A stretch of DNA of 64,000 nt from Chryseobacterium elymi (GTDB lineage: Bacteria; Bacteroidota; Bacteroidia; Flavobacteriales; Weeksellaceae): the NCBI RefSeq assembly GCF_003385495.1, contig NZ_QNUH01000005.1, positions 186,001 to 250,000 of the forward strand, given 5' to 3'. This document shows, in pieces, positions 43,084-51,887 of this stretch (within the stretch, counting starts at the first letter, position 1; every line of letters begins with the position of its first letter). Position numbers and translations under genes: made by a program. A model generated the notes under the pieces. It did not search any database. It saw only the letters and a list, made by a program, of their open reading frames with translations, and was not told the DNA's origin.

Positions 43084-46000
43084 ATGAAAAAAATTATTCT
43101 TCTTTTCGGATTAATGTTGATAGGGCATATCTATGCACAAAGTCCGTTATCCAGATTTAATGCCGTGGCTTCAGGAGCCAATATGGTGAATTTTTCAAGT
43201 ACGAGTGATGGGAATCCTACCTCATTTTTATGGGAATTTACAGGAGGTAACCCGTTTTCCTCAACCATTTCAAATCCCAATGTGTCATATTCCGCAGCAG
43301 GAATATATACCGCTAAACTTACTGTTACCAATGCTTCAGGAAGTTCAGTTTCTGTAAGAACGATAAAGGTTTCAGCAGCAAATATTCTAGATTTAGGTTC
43401 CGGAAGAAACGATGACGGAACTTTAATGTCTGATGCAAGCATTCCTGATCCCGACTGGACTTATACAGATCCGAATGGGGTTGTGAGTACACCTGTTACA
43501 CGTTATGCAGCAACTGCAGCAGGCTGGTCCTCGGCATCAACAGGAGGTATTGCAGGAATTACAAGATGGATCACAGGGAATAATGTGATAACCGGAGATC
43601 ACTATTATGTAAGTAAAGAGTTTGAGATACCTGCAGGAGTGTCAACTGCCGTTTTGAACTTAAGATCATTATCTTTTGTTAGAAACTGGACGTATCTGGT
43701 GAAAAAAAATGCAGACGGAACAGAAACGGATACTCAAATTACAGCTACCACTTGGATGAGTGACGGAGCTAAGGGCTGGCTGAATTCCAGAAGCCCGGAA
43801 GTTGTTAATTATCCTTTGGCTCCTGGAAAATACTATATAAAAGTAAAGTCCTATACTAATAATACAGGTCAGAGACAGGCTATAGATGTTAATGCCAATG
43901 TAAATTTCGGATATGGATTTACGTTTTCGCCAATTGCTGAGTTTTCTGCAACACCTACTTCCACTTTTACAGGAAGTAATGTGCAGTTTACTAATCTTTC
44001 ACAAGGTACGCCGATATCAACTTTATGGAATTTCGGGGATGGAGCTAATGTACTTACTTCAACTCAAAACAATCCTGTTGTAGCATTTTCTACAGTGGGG
44101 AATCATTATGCGGAATTAAGTGCAGATTATGGCAATAGTTTGATCTCATCATTGAAAATTGATAATTATGTTCAGACCAGCCAGATTGATGCACCAGTAG
44201 TTTCTGCTACACAACCTAATTGTAGTGTTTCATCAGGATCTATTACTGTAACCTCTCCACTTTCGGGAGTTACTTACAGTTTTGATAATGGAAATACTTT
44301 CCAGATATCAAATACTATTTCAGGATTATCTTCAGGAAATTATCAGGTAAAAGTGAAAAATCAGCAGGGTACTGTTTCACAAGCTACAAATGTTACTATA
44401 AATTCTGCTCCTGCCGTTCCTATGATACCGGTGATTACAATTACCCAACCTACATGTACTGTTAGTACAGGAGGTATTACGGTAACTTCTCCGGCTTTAG
44501 GCATGGAGTATAGCTTTGACGGAGGTGTAACTTACCAGACTTCAAATACAAAGAATGGTTTACAGGCAGGAACTTATCAGATTATGATTAAAAATAGCGA
44601 TGGGTGTACCTCTGTGACAAGTGCAACTATTAATGCTGTAGACTGCAGAGACTGGACTAAAGCACCTAACAGTTATGTTTTTGATCCTAATCAAAATAAT
44701 GATGGGTTCTACATTCCTGTAAAAAAAGCCTATGCAATGTGGAAGGATCAAGATGGATTATTAAATGATGCTACAGCACTTGATGGTATACCAACAGCAG
44801 AAGTATACTGGGAGGATGTTGCAGGTTTAATTCGTTCTACAAATTATAATCTTGTAGTAGATGGTTCAGGAGAGAATGCAAGGATCAAAGTAGAAATAGA
44901 TAAGGCAAAAGGCGAAGGAAATGCGGTTGTTGCATTAAAGATTAACAATAAAATTATTTGGAGCTGGCATGTTTGGGTTACGGATGATCCGTCTAACGGG
45001 GTAACCTATGGAAATCTCTATGATAATAATACAGTGAATGGAGAGCAAAGAGCTAAATATGTTGAAAATGGAGTTGTTAAATCCTTCATACCAAAATGGA
45101 TGGATAGAAACCTTGGTGCAACCAACCGTGACTTTATTGGCTATGATTGGAATAAATCAGGAGGACTTACTTATCAATGGGGAAGAAAAGATCCTTTCCC
45201 ACCTTTTGAATATAAAGATAGTGCAAAATATGAGATCAGTGGAACTATAGGTACAAAAAAACATTTGTATGATTATACCGGAAATGATACTACGGATAAG
45301 ATAGCAAGTAGACAAAGACCTTTTAGTGGGACTAATGATATTAATAACAATGTTAAATTTTCAATAAATAATCCTTTAGATCTCATCTTTACAAATATTG
45401 TATTAGGAGATGCATGGTTTGCACAAAGCATAGGTAATACTCCGGCTTCCAGAAAAAAAGCTGATCTTTGGGGTGATAACTCGGAAAATATTCCAACAAC
45501 AACAGGGGGAGAAATTAATGTATATAAGCCAAAGACCTCATATGATCCTTGCCCTAATAAATGGAGAATACCATCTTATATAACTAATGCTTTTAGTACC
45601 AATGTCAGTAATTCTATGCAGCCATGGGGAAGAAACAGAAGCAGCATGATGTATGATGCGGGCTATAAAGATATAAAACCAACTGCTGAAAATATGGTCT
45701 TGAAAGGAATAAAAATTTATCCTAATTTAGGAATGGATTTTACCAATACGACATCTCCATATTCTCAAGGACAGTTCTCTCGAAATATGGGAGTTTATCC
45801 GGGCAATGGTAAATATGTTGTAGGAAAAACAGGAGAATTTTATCATCAGGATCCACATGAAACTTCTATCCACTCGGCATCAGTTGCCAATACAAATCCT
45901 TATGAGTACTTTTTTTACGCTTATGGAGATGCAGGACAAATGGGAGGTGTTAATAGTTCAAATGTTTATGTACCATCACATCCTGATCCGGCTTTATACC

Positions 46001-48015
46001 CTAATATGTTTGGGAAATATTATCTTAATCCACAAGAGTCTACATCCTCTCTGGGCGCAGCAATGGCTTGCCGTTGTATAGAAGATAAGTATGCCAATGA
46101 ATATGACTTCCCAACCAGTTTCTTTACTAATGAAACTATTGTAAATTATACAGAAGGAATTAAAGACCCAAATAGTTATTTAGTTACCAGAACAACTACT
46201 GAAAAGGAAATAAAAATCCCAATTAGTAAAGCATTTTCTGTTTATAATCAATATCTGTCAGATCATGGAATGCTCGATTTTAGCAATCTAAAGGTAAACG
46301 TATACTGGTCAGATAACAGATCTCTGATCTCCAACATAAAAGTGATCAATACACCAACTAGTAGAGATAATATCAAAGATGCTTATATCTCTGTAAAGGT
46401 GGCATCAGATCAATCTGGAAATGCAGTTGTTTCACTACATAACGGAAATATTTCTACTCCTGCTTACTGGAGCTGGCATATTTGGGTAACCAATACCAAT
46501 GTAGATGAAGTGGCTTATCAGACAGAAGATGTATTATTACCACCCACAGCAAATTATGTAAATTTCACAAACTCTGGTGCTCAACCAATGAAAAATACAT
46601 TCATGGATAGAAACCTTGGTGCTACAGATGTATTCCCGGATGTTGTTAATCCTGAATCGGTTGATAATACAAATGAGCTTCCTTTGATCAACGGTTCTGC
46701 AGGAATGCAGTACCAATGGGGTAGAAAAGACCCTATTCCTAGTTTTATTACAACTGGAGTAAACATTTCCAATGGAGCTGCAAAAACAGGAGAGTACAGT
46801 ATATGGACGTCATCTGGACCGGATGCAAACGGAAATATATACCCTTCATCATTCACTGAACTTACAGGCAATACCTATGAAAATACTTATGTTAAGCAAA
46901 GAGGTACTGATTACGGAACTGTTGGAATTACGAAGGCTGAAAACATAATGAATAATTTGAAATATTCTGTGGAAAATCCACTCGCTTTTATGATTCCGGG
47001 TACAAAATACACAAACAGATCAACTCTGAACTCTTTTTACGGACAGGACTGGTTGTATTCTACACCTAATCAAATGATGGACAGATGGGGACATGCCACA
47101 TCAAAATCGGTATTTGATCCATGCCCCGGAGGATGGAGGGTTCCGGATATTTCTAACGGAGTAGTAGATAATGATCCTAATGATCCTGATCATTTGGATG
47201 ACAATAAAGGAAGTTCACCATGGTATAACGGCTTTTATAAGAAAAATGCATCTGTAGATCCGTTTAGAATTCACAGTATGGGTATTGCTCAGGAGGTAGA
47301 TTTTGATATCAAAAATCCAACGGATATTTATAATGGTGGTGTTCCTTATTATTTAGGAAATACAATTAAAAATGCAAGCACAGTATACGGATATCAGTTT
47401 GGTATTTCAAATGACAATAATAATCCTAATTCAAAATATAAAATCGGAAATTACCCTGTAACAGGATTTAGAGGTTTTAGTAATAATGAGGCAGTTTCAG
47501 CTTCAATAAAGTTAGGCGTTTCAGGAGTATGGACGGCAGCCTTAAGATCTGCCAATTCCTATGGGACAGCACATAACCTGACTTTTTGGACCAATAGTCT
47601 TACTTCTTCTAAGCTAACATCAATGAATGATGCGTTTATTAATCATCCAATGAATGCTATGAACGTAAGATGTGTGAAAGAAGAGTCGAAATTTGGACAG
47701 TTACTGGGAACAGCGTCTAATATTGGAAAAATAACAGGAAGTACTCCATCTGCGAAAAGCAGTGTGAGACAATCTGCGGATGCTGAAACGGATACTAAGA
47801 TAGATGTTTATCCAAATCCATTTAATAGTTTCTTTATGGTTAAAGGAGAAAACCTGAAGTCTTATGAACTATATGATATCTCCGGAAAGTTAGTTAAACA
47901 GGGAAGTCTTAAAGAAAAGACTATTCAGGCAAATAATTTAATTAAAGGAGAATATATATTAAAAATAACAACGAATGCAAATACAATAAAAATTAAAAAA
48001 ATTCTTAAAAACTAA
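43084..48015 (+). CDS. Giant T9SS surface protein with PKD, SprB-like and duplicated FISUMP domains
   Basis: A 1643-residue secreted protein. Signal peptide MKKIILLFGLMLIGHIYAQ. PKD domain 1 at about 20-98 (SFLWEFTGG..AGIYTAKLTV) and PKD domain 2 at about 285-365 (STLWNFGDGAN). Two SprB-like repeats at about 370-520 (TYSFDNGNTFQISNTISGL and MEYSFDGGVTYQTSNTK). Two long homologous modules at about 530-1000 and 1015-1555, each with a WSWHVWVT or WSWHIWVT core, MDRNLGAT, YQWGRKDP, and DPCPxxWRxP, typical of FISUMP. A type A T9SS C-terminal domain follows from about 1575 (DVYPNPFNSFFMV, ending KIKKILKN). It is likely a large surface adhesin or binding protein. Confidence 0.88.
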   Translation: MKKIILLFGLMLIGHIYAQSPLSRFNAVASGANMVNFSSTSDGNPTSFLWEFTGGNPFSSTISNPNVSYSAAGIYTAKLTVTNASGSSVSVRTIKVSAANILDLGSGRNDDGTLMSDASIPDPDWTYTDPNGVVSTPVTRYAATAAGWSSASTGGIAGITRWITGNNVITGDHYYVSKEFEIPAGVSTAVLNLRSLSFVRNWTYLVKKNADGTETDTQITATTWMSDGAKGWLNSRSPEVVNYPLAPGKYYIKVKSYTNNTGQRQAIDVNANVNFGYGFTFSPIAEFSATPTSTFTGSNVQFTNLSQGTPISTLWNFGDGANVLTSTQNNPVVAFSTVGNHYAELSADYGNSLISSLKIDNYVQTSQIDAPVVSATQPNCSVSSGSITVTSPLSGVTYSFDNGNTFQISNTISGLSSGNYQVKVKNQQGTVSQATNVTINSAPAVPMIPVITITQPTCTVSTGGITVTSPALGMEYSFDGGVTYQTSNTKNGLQAGTYQIMIKNSDGCTSVTSATINAVDCRDWTKAPNSYVFDPNQNNDGFYIPVKKAYAMWKDQDGLLNDATALDGIPTAEVYWEDVAGLIRSTNYNLVVDGSGENARIKVEIDKAKGEGNAVVALKINNKIIWSWHVWVTDDPSNGVTYGNLYDNNTVNGEQRAKYVENGVVKSFIPKWMDRNLGATNRDFIGYDWNKSGGLTYQWGRKDPFPPFEYKDSAKYEISGTIGTKKHLYDYTGNDTTDKIASRQRPFSGTNDINNNVKFSINNPLDLIFTNIVLGDAWFAQSIGNTPASRKKADLWGDNSENIPTTTGGEINVYKPKTSYDPCPNKWRIPSYITNAFSTNVSNSMQPWGRNRSSMMYDAGYKDIKPTAENMVLKGIKIYPNLGMDFTNTTSPYSQGQFSRNMGVYPGNGKYVVGKTGEFYHQDPHETSIHSASVANTNPYEYFFYAYGDAGQMGGVNSSNVYVPSHPDPALYPNMFGKYYLNPQESTSSLGAAMACRCIEDKYANEYDFPTSFFTNETIVNYTEGIKDPNSYLVTRTTTEKEIKIPISKAFSVYNQYLSDHGMLDFSNLKVNVYWSDNRSLISNIKVINTPTSRDNIKDAYISVKVASDQSGNAVVSLHNGNISTPAYWSWHIWVTNTNVDEVAYQTEDVLLPPTANYVNFTNSGAQPMKNTFMDRNLGATDVFPDVVNPESVDNTNELPLINGSAGMQYQWGRKDPIPSFITTGVNISNGAAKTGEYSIWTSSGPDANGNIYPSSFTELTGNTYENTYVKQRGTDYGTVGITKAENIMNNLKYSVENPLAFMIPGTKYTNRSTLNSFYGQDWLYSTPNQMMDRWGHATSKSVFDPCPGGWRVPDISNGVVDNDPNDPDHLDDNKGSSPWYNGFYKKNASVDPFRIHSMGIAQEVDFDIKNPTDIYNGGVPYYLGNTIKNASTVYGYQFGISNDNNNPNSKYKIGNYPVTGFRGFSNNEAVSASIKLGVSGVWTAALRSANSYGTAHNLTFWTNSLTSSKLTSMNDAFINHPMNAMNVRCVKEESKFGQLLGTASNIGKITGSTPSAKSSVRQSADAETDTKIDVYPNPFNSFFMVKGENLKSYELYDISGKLVKQGSLKEKTIQANNLIKGEYILKITTNANTIKIKKILKN

Positions 48016-48022
48016 TAGAATG

Positions 48023-48047
48023 GCCAGCTTATTAAGCTGGCTTTTTT
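48023..48047 (+). terminator. Terminator of the giant surface protein gene
   Basis: An 8-bp perfect stem GCCAGCTT / AAGCTGGC with an ATT loop, followed by six T, 7 bp after the stop codon. Confidence 0.9.
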
Positions 48048-48592
48048 ATATAGTTTTTCACGGCTCACTCTATTGACTTGCGATGGAATAGAGGGAGTTT
48101 TTTTTAATGTTTAAATCACTGAAAATAAATAAGTTAAAAACAATGAAGTAATAAAGTTATTCTATATCAAACCATTCGAATTCTCGAATACAGCCCTAAA
48201 GAATACTGTGAATTCTTTTCAGTAAGAATTCGGAAGAAAAAGTATATTAATGGTCTGATTTTTCAGACAACTTAAAAAAGAGAAAAAATTCATTGACAAT
48301 ATGGATTCGATTATTCGAAAATAGGAGGGATTTTTCGTACTAAGCCGAAATCTTACAGCAGAAATTACGGTTTTCTTACAAGCGTTGCTGGTTGGATTTT
48401 TCTAAGACGAGTTTGAAATTCGCCAGCTCAGGATTACTGTGAACCTTGTTTGTTGACGATTTACAGATAGATATATTTATTCATATACCAAATTGTAGTG
48501 AATATTTTCAATATCTCCTGTTACGGGATATACTTAATCTAATCATAAATGATAAAATAGGAATTAAGTGTTCGATTGTACTACCTCTATGC

Positions 48593-48659
48593 CCGCAAAG
48601 TCAGAAACCAAAAATAAGATAAAACGCTGTAATCATCAATGTTTACAGCGTTTTTTGTT
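48593..48659. repeat. Right boundary direct repeat of the island (attR-like)
   Basis: Matches 28632-28698 at 62 of 67 positions without gaps, including the hairpin AAAACGCTGTAA...TTTACAGCGTTTT, here with one mismatch. It is preceded by CCGC like the tRNA 3' end, but the rest of the tRNA is not duplicated. Weaker similarity continues about 50 bp past it in both copies. Confidence 0.85.
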
Positions 48660-48846
48660 CTAGTAACAGAAGAAAATCAAAAGAGGTCACTATTTATATG
48701 ATCTTTTTAATGGCTTATCGTGAAAATTTGAAAATAGGTCATTAAAAACTCGTGGAAAGCCAACCAATTAGGCCGTCTAATGATTGTGCATCTTGCAGAA
48801 AGAGGTTGCAATAAGTAAATTATTAAACAATTAAAGCTATCGCACA

Positions 48847-49100
48847 ATGAACAAAACATTCAACCTGTTATTCTTAATAAAAAAATAAAATCAGAATAAA
48901 CGGAACGGCTCACATCTACTTACGAATCACGATAGATGGCAAGGCAGCTGAAATTTCCGCTAAAAGATATATTGGCCCCAGAGAAGTGGGATAATAGAGT
49001 TCAGAAGGCAACAGGTAACTGTCAGGAGATTAGAACGCTCAACTTCTATCTTAAAACCTTTGGAACAGAAAGTTTACGATTCAATTTGTTTAACTGTTAG
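48847..49100 (+). pseudogene. Broken tyrosine integrase (N-terminal arm-binding domain)
   Basis: Starts MNKTFNLLF, then continues in other frames as KIRINGTAHIYLRITIDGKAA followed by EISAKRYI, then PEKWDNRVQKATGNCQEIRT with LNFYLKT, then EQKVYDS. This is the standard N-terminal arm-DNA-binding domain of Bacteroidota phage/conjugative-element tyrosine recombinases. At least three frameshifts are needed. The core-binding and catalytic domains are missing. It lies about 190 bp to the right of the attR-like repeat. Confidence 0.85.
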
Positions 49101-49405
49101 ACTAATTATTAAATAATTTACATAATGAAAACCCTTTAAGAATTACCTTACTGTGTATAGAAAAATCCTATGATATGATAACTTTTTACCTCTTAGGTTA
49201 AATAATTGTAAAAAATACACGTCTTAAATATATGGGTTTAATCAGAAAATGGACGTTTTTCTTATAACTTTTTTAAAAAATATCAATAAAATTTAAAATT
49301 TTCTTATCATAAATTAGATGAAAATAAATATTAATTTTTTAAGTGTCAATTTAACATTTAAATAGCTATATATTAAGGTATTCTGAAATAATAATCATAA
49401 AATTA

Positions 49406-49421
49406 ATGATAACCTTATCAT
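49406..49421. promoter_or_regulatory. Candidate operator, perfect palindrome ATGATAA-CC-TTATCAT
   Basis: A 7-2-7 perfect inverted repeat about 130 bp ahead of the Nudix-family regulator. A related site TATCAT-N6-ATGATA is at 49439-49456, and half-sites TTATCAT/ATGATA occur nearby (about 49172, 49303). Repetition in a single short regulatory stretch suggests a binding site, plausibly for the adjacent regulator. This is inference. Confidence 0.5.
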
Positions 49422-49517
49422 ATTTTTTACATCATTCTTATCATAAAAAAATGATATATAAACTGTTGATATATAGCCTGTAATGTATATTTTATTTTTT
49501 TTTCTCAATTGAATTTT

Positions 49518-49525
49518 TATATTTG
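49518..49525 (+). promoter_or_regulatory. -7 box of the Nudix-family regulator
   Basis: TATATTTG matches TAnnTTTG, 26 bp before the start codon. The -33 region is a T-run rather than a clear TTTG, so a regulated or weak promoter is likely. Confidence 0.55.
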
Positions 49526-49551
49526 TGATGTTACGCTAATGTTAATAAAAG

Positions 49552-50277
49552 ATGAACCAGGATTTTATTCATACCTATGTTTCTGTTGATTGTGTGGTAT
49601 TTGGATTTGACCATGACAACAGGCTCAATATCTTGCTTGTGCAACGTCATGTTGACGATGTGCCTGTGGATAGGCAAAGAAAATTGCCGGGCAGCTTGAT
49701 TTTCAGTAATGAAGATGTGGATGATGCAGCGCATAGGGTTCTTCATGAGTTAACAGGAATTAAAAAAATGGTTCTCAAGCAGTTCAAATGTTTTGCTGAT
49801 CCATTTCGAGCAAGCAATCAGACTGATATCAAGTGGATGGGAACGGAATATATGCATAATATTGACAGAATTATTACGGTGGCCTATCTTTCTTTATGTA
49901 AAATCGATCATAAAATTAACAGCACCAAATATGAAACAGTCGATTGGTATCCTGTAGATCAGGTCCCTGCATTGCCCTTTGATCATAATAAAATCATCAA
50001 TGAATCCTTGACAGAGATAAGAAGATGGATTGAGACAGATTTTTCTATTATTTTTGAATTGCTGCCAAAAAAGTTTACCATAAGACAGCTGTATCAACTT
50101 TACAGCGCGTTAAGTGAAAAACAGATCGATATCAAGAATTTTCACAAAAAAATTTCGTCATTTAATTATATTATTCCTTTAGAAGAGATAGAGCAAAACG
50201 TATCGCATCGGGCAGCAAGATACTATCGGTTTGATGCCAAAATCTATAAGAAAAACAACACTAAACTAATTAAATAA
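49552..50277 (+). CDS. Nudix-fold transcriptional regulator (NrtR/AraR type), likely xylose-responsive
   Basis: A 241-residue regulator. The N-terminal 150 residues have the Nudix fold (VVFGFDHDNRLNILLVQRH, then LPGSLIFSNEDVDDAAHRVLHELTG). The Nudix box has lost its REUxEE catalytic core, so it should bind a ligand rather than hydrolyse one. The C-terminal part (about 155-240) is a winged HTH (FTIRQLYQLYSALSEKQIDIKNFHKKI). Members of this family control arabinose or xylose use in Bacteroides and NAD metabolism elsewhere. The position directly before xylB (17 bp) indicates xylose control. Confidence 0.88.
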   Translation: MNQDFIHTYVSVDCVVFGFDHDNRLNILLVQRHVDDVPVDRQRKLPGSLIFSNEDVDDAAHRVLHELTGIKKMVLKQFKCFADPFRASNQTDIKWMGTEYMHNIDRIITVAYLSLCKIDHKINSTKYETVDWYPVDQVPALPFDHNKIINESLTEIRRWIETDFSIIFELLPKKFTIRQLYQLYSALSEKQIDIKNFHKKISSFNYIIPLEEIEQNVSHRAARYYRFDAKIYKKNNTKLIK

Positions 50278-50294
50278 ATCCCCCTTTTCAAATT

Positions 50295-51779
50295 ATGTAT
50301 TTGCTAGGATATGACATAGGCAGTTCTTCTGTTAAAGTTTGTCTCATTGAGGCATCCAGTGGAAAAATTATTGCATCAGACTTTTCTCCAAAAAAGGAAA
50401 TGAAAATCATGGCAGTCAACCCAGGCTGGGCAGAACAGAACCCTGCAGAATGGTGGCTGAACCTAAAGCTGGCACATGAATCTGTAATGCATGAATCCGG
50501 AATCAATCCTGAAGATATTAAAGGAATTGGTATTACCTGGCAGATGCATGGACTGATCCTGGTCGATAAAGACCAAAATTTGCTTCGTCCTTCGATTATC
50601 TGGTGTGACAGCCGTGCTGTGCCCTATGGCGAAAAGGCTTTTCAGGAAATCGGAACTGAGAAATGTTTATCCCATCTTCTTAACTCACCCGGAAATTTTA
50701 CAGCATCAAAATTAGCTTGGGTAAAAGAAAATGAGCCTGAAATCTTTGAAAAAATTGATAAAATAATGCTGCCGGGGGATTATATAGCCATGAGGCTTTC
50801 CGGAGAAATAGGAATAACAATTGAAGGACTTTCTGAAGGAATATTTTGGGATTTTAAGAACAACCGTATTTCTGAAGATGTCATTAATTATTATGGAATT
50901 CCTAAGAGCTTTTTTCCTGAAATTATTCCTACTTTCGGTATCCAGTCAACAGTTTCGGCATCAGCTGCTCAGGAATTAGGATTAAAAGCCGGAACGCCTA
51001 TTTCATACAGGGCAGGAGACCAACCCAATAATGCGCTCTCTCTGAATGTTTTCAATCCCGGAGAAATAGCTTCAACAGCCGGCACTTCAGGAGTGGTATA
51101 TGGAGTGCTCGATCAATTGGAATATGATACGCTGTCGAGAGTAAATACATTTGCCCATGTCAATTACAGCCCTGAGCAAACCAGATTGGGAGTTTTATTA
51201 TGTATCAACGGAACAGGAATTTTAAATTCCTGGTTAAAGCACAATTTTGCAACCTCACTGTCTTCCTATGGCGATATGAATGACCTGGCATCACTTTCCC
51301 CGATAGGATCAAAAGGATTGAGTATTATCCCTTTTGGAAACGGAGCAGAAAGAGTACTGGAAAACAAAGATACCAGCTGTTCTATGCACGGGATTAATTT
51401 CAATATCCATACAAAAGGAGATATTTTGCGTGCGGCACAGGAAGGAATTGTCTTCTCTTACGAATATGGAATGGATATTATGAGGAATATGGGGATGAAC
51501 ATCCAGGTGATCCGGGCAGGAAATGCCAATATGTTTTTAAGTTCAATTTTCAGGCAGTCGCTTGCCAGCGTGAGCAATGCGATGATTGAGCTTTATGATA
51601 CAGACGGAGCGGTAGGGGCTGCCAGAGCCGCCGGGATGGGAATAGGTTTTTATGCCGATTCTAAAGAGGCATTTTATTCACTCGAAAAAATAGCAGTTAT
51701 AGAACCTGAAACAGAAAAAAGAGAACAATATTTAGAAGCATACTCAAGGTGGAAACAGCATCTTAACGAAATCATCTAA
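50295..51779 (+). CDS. xylB: Xylulokinase
   Basis: FGGY-family kinase phosphorylating D-xylulose to xylulose-5-phosphate, the entry to the pentose phosphate pathway. N-terminal phosphate-binding YLLGYDIGSSSVKVCLIE, GITWQMHGLILVD and WCDSRA are typical of xylulokinases, with a C-terminal domain containing FNPGEIASTAGTSGVVYG and RAGNANMFLSSIFRQ. Length 494 residues. It follows the regulator by 17 bp and precedes xylA by 108 bp. Confidence 0.95.
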   Translation: MYLLGYDIGSSSVKVCLIEASSGKIIASDFSPKKEMKIMAVNPGWAEQNPAEWWLNLKLAHESVMHESGINPEDIKGIGITWQMHGLILVDKDQNLLRPSIIWCDSRAVPYGEKAFQEIGTEKCLSHLLNSPGNFTASKLAWVKENEPEIFEKIDKIMLPGDYIAMRLSGEIGITIEGLSEGIFWDFKNNRISEDVINYYGIPKSFFPEIIPTFGIQSTVSASAAQELGLKAGTPISYRAGDQPNNALSLNVFNPGEIASTAGTSGVVYGVLDQLEYDTLSRVNTFAHVNYSPEQTRLGVLLCINGTGILNSWLKHNFATSLSSYGDMNDLASLSPIGSKGLSIIPFGNGAERVLENKDTSCSMHGINFNIHTKGDILRAAQEGIVFSYEYGMDIMRNMGMNIQVIRAGNANMFLSSIFRQSLASVSNAMIELYDTDGAVGAARAAGMGIGFYADSKEAFYSLEKIAVIEPETEKREQYLEAYSRWKQHLNEII

Positions 51780-51887
51780 TCATCCTGCAACGAAGCTATT
51801 CATTGTACCTGCGGACCTATTAAATCAGCAGGCAGGGGATTCCTGTATTAAATTATAAAGAACAAATTAAAAATAAAATCAAATAAT

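Larger units (their letters stand above)
48016..49551. other. Right end of the island and upstream region of the xylose regulator
   Basis: About 1.5 kb without an intact gene. In order: terminator of the giant protein (48023-48047), unrecognised AT-rich DNA, the right direct repeat (48593-48659), an integrase relic (48847-49100), then an AT-rich regulatory stretch with TTATCAT/ATGATAA motifs before the Nudix-family regulator. Confidence 0.7.

Noticed and set aside
46581..46871. Minus-strand frame inside the giant surface protein gene
   Set aside because: Antisense shadow of a conserved FISUMP coding region, with no start context or recognisable domain.
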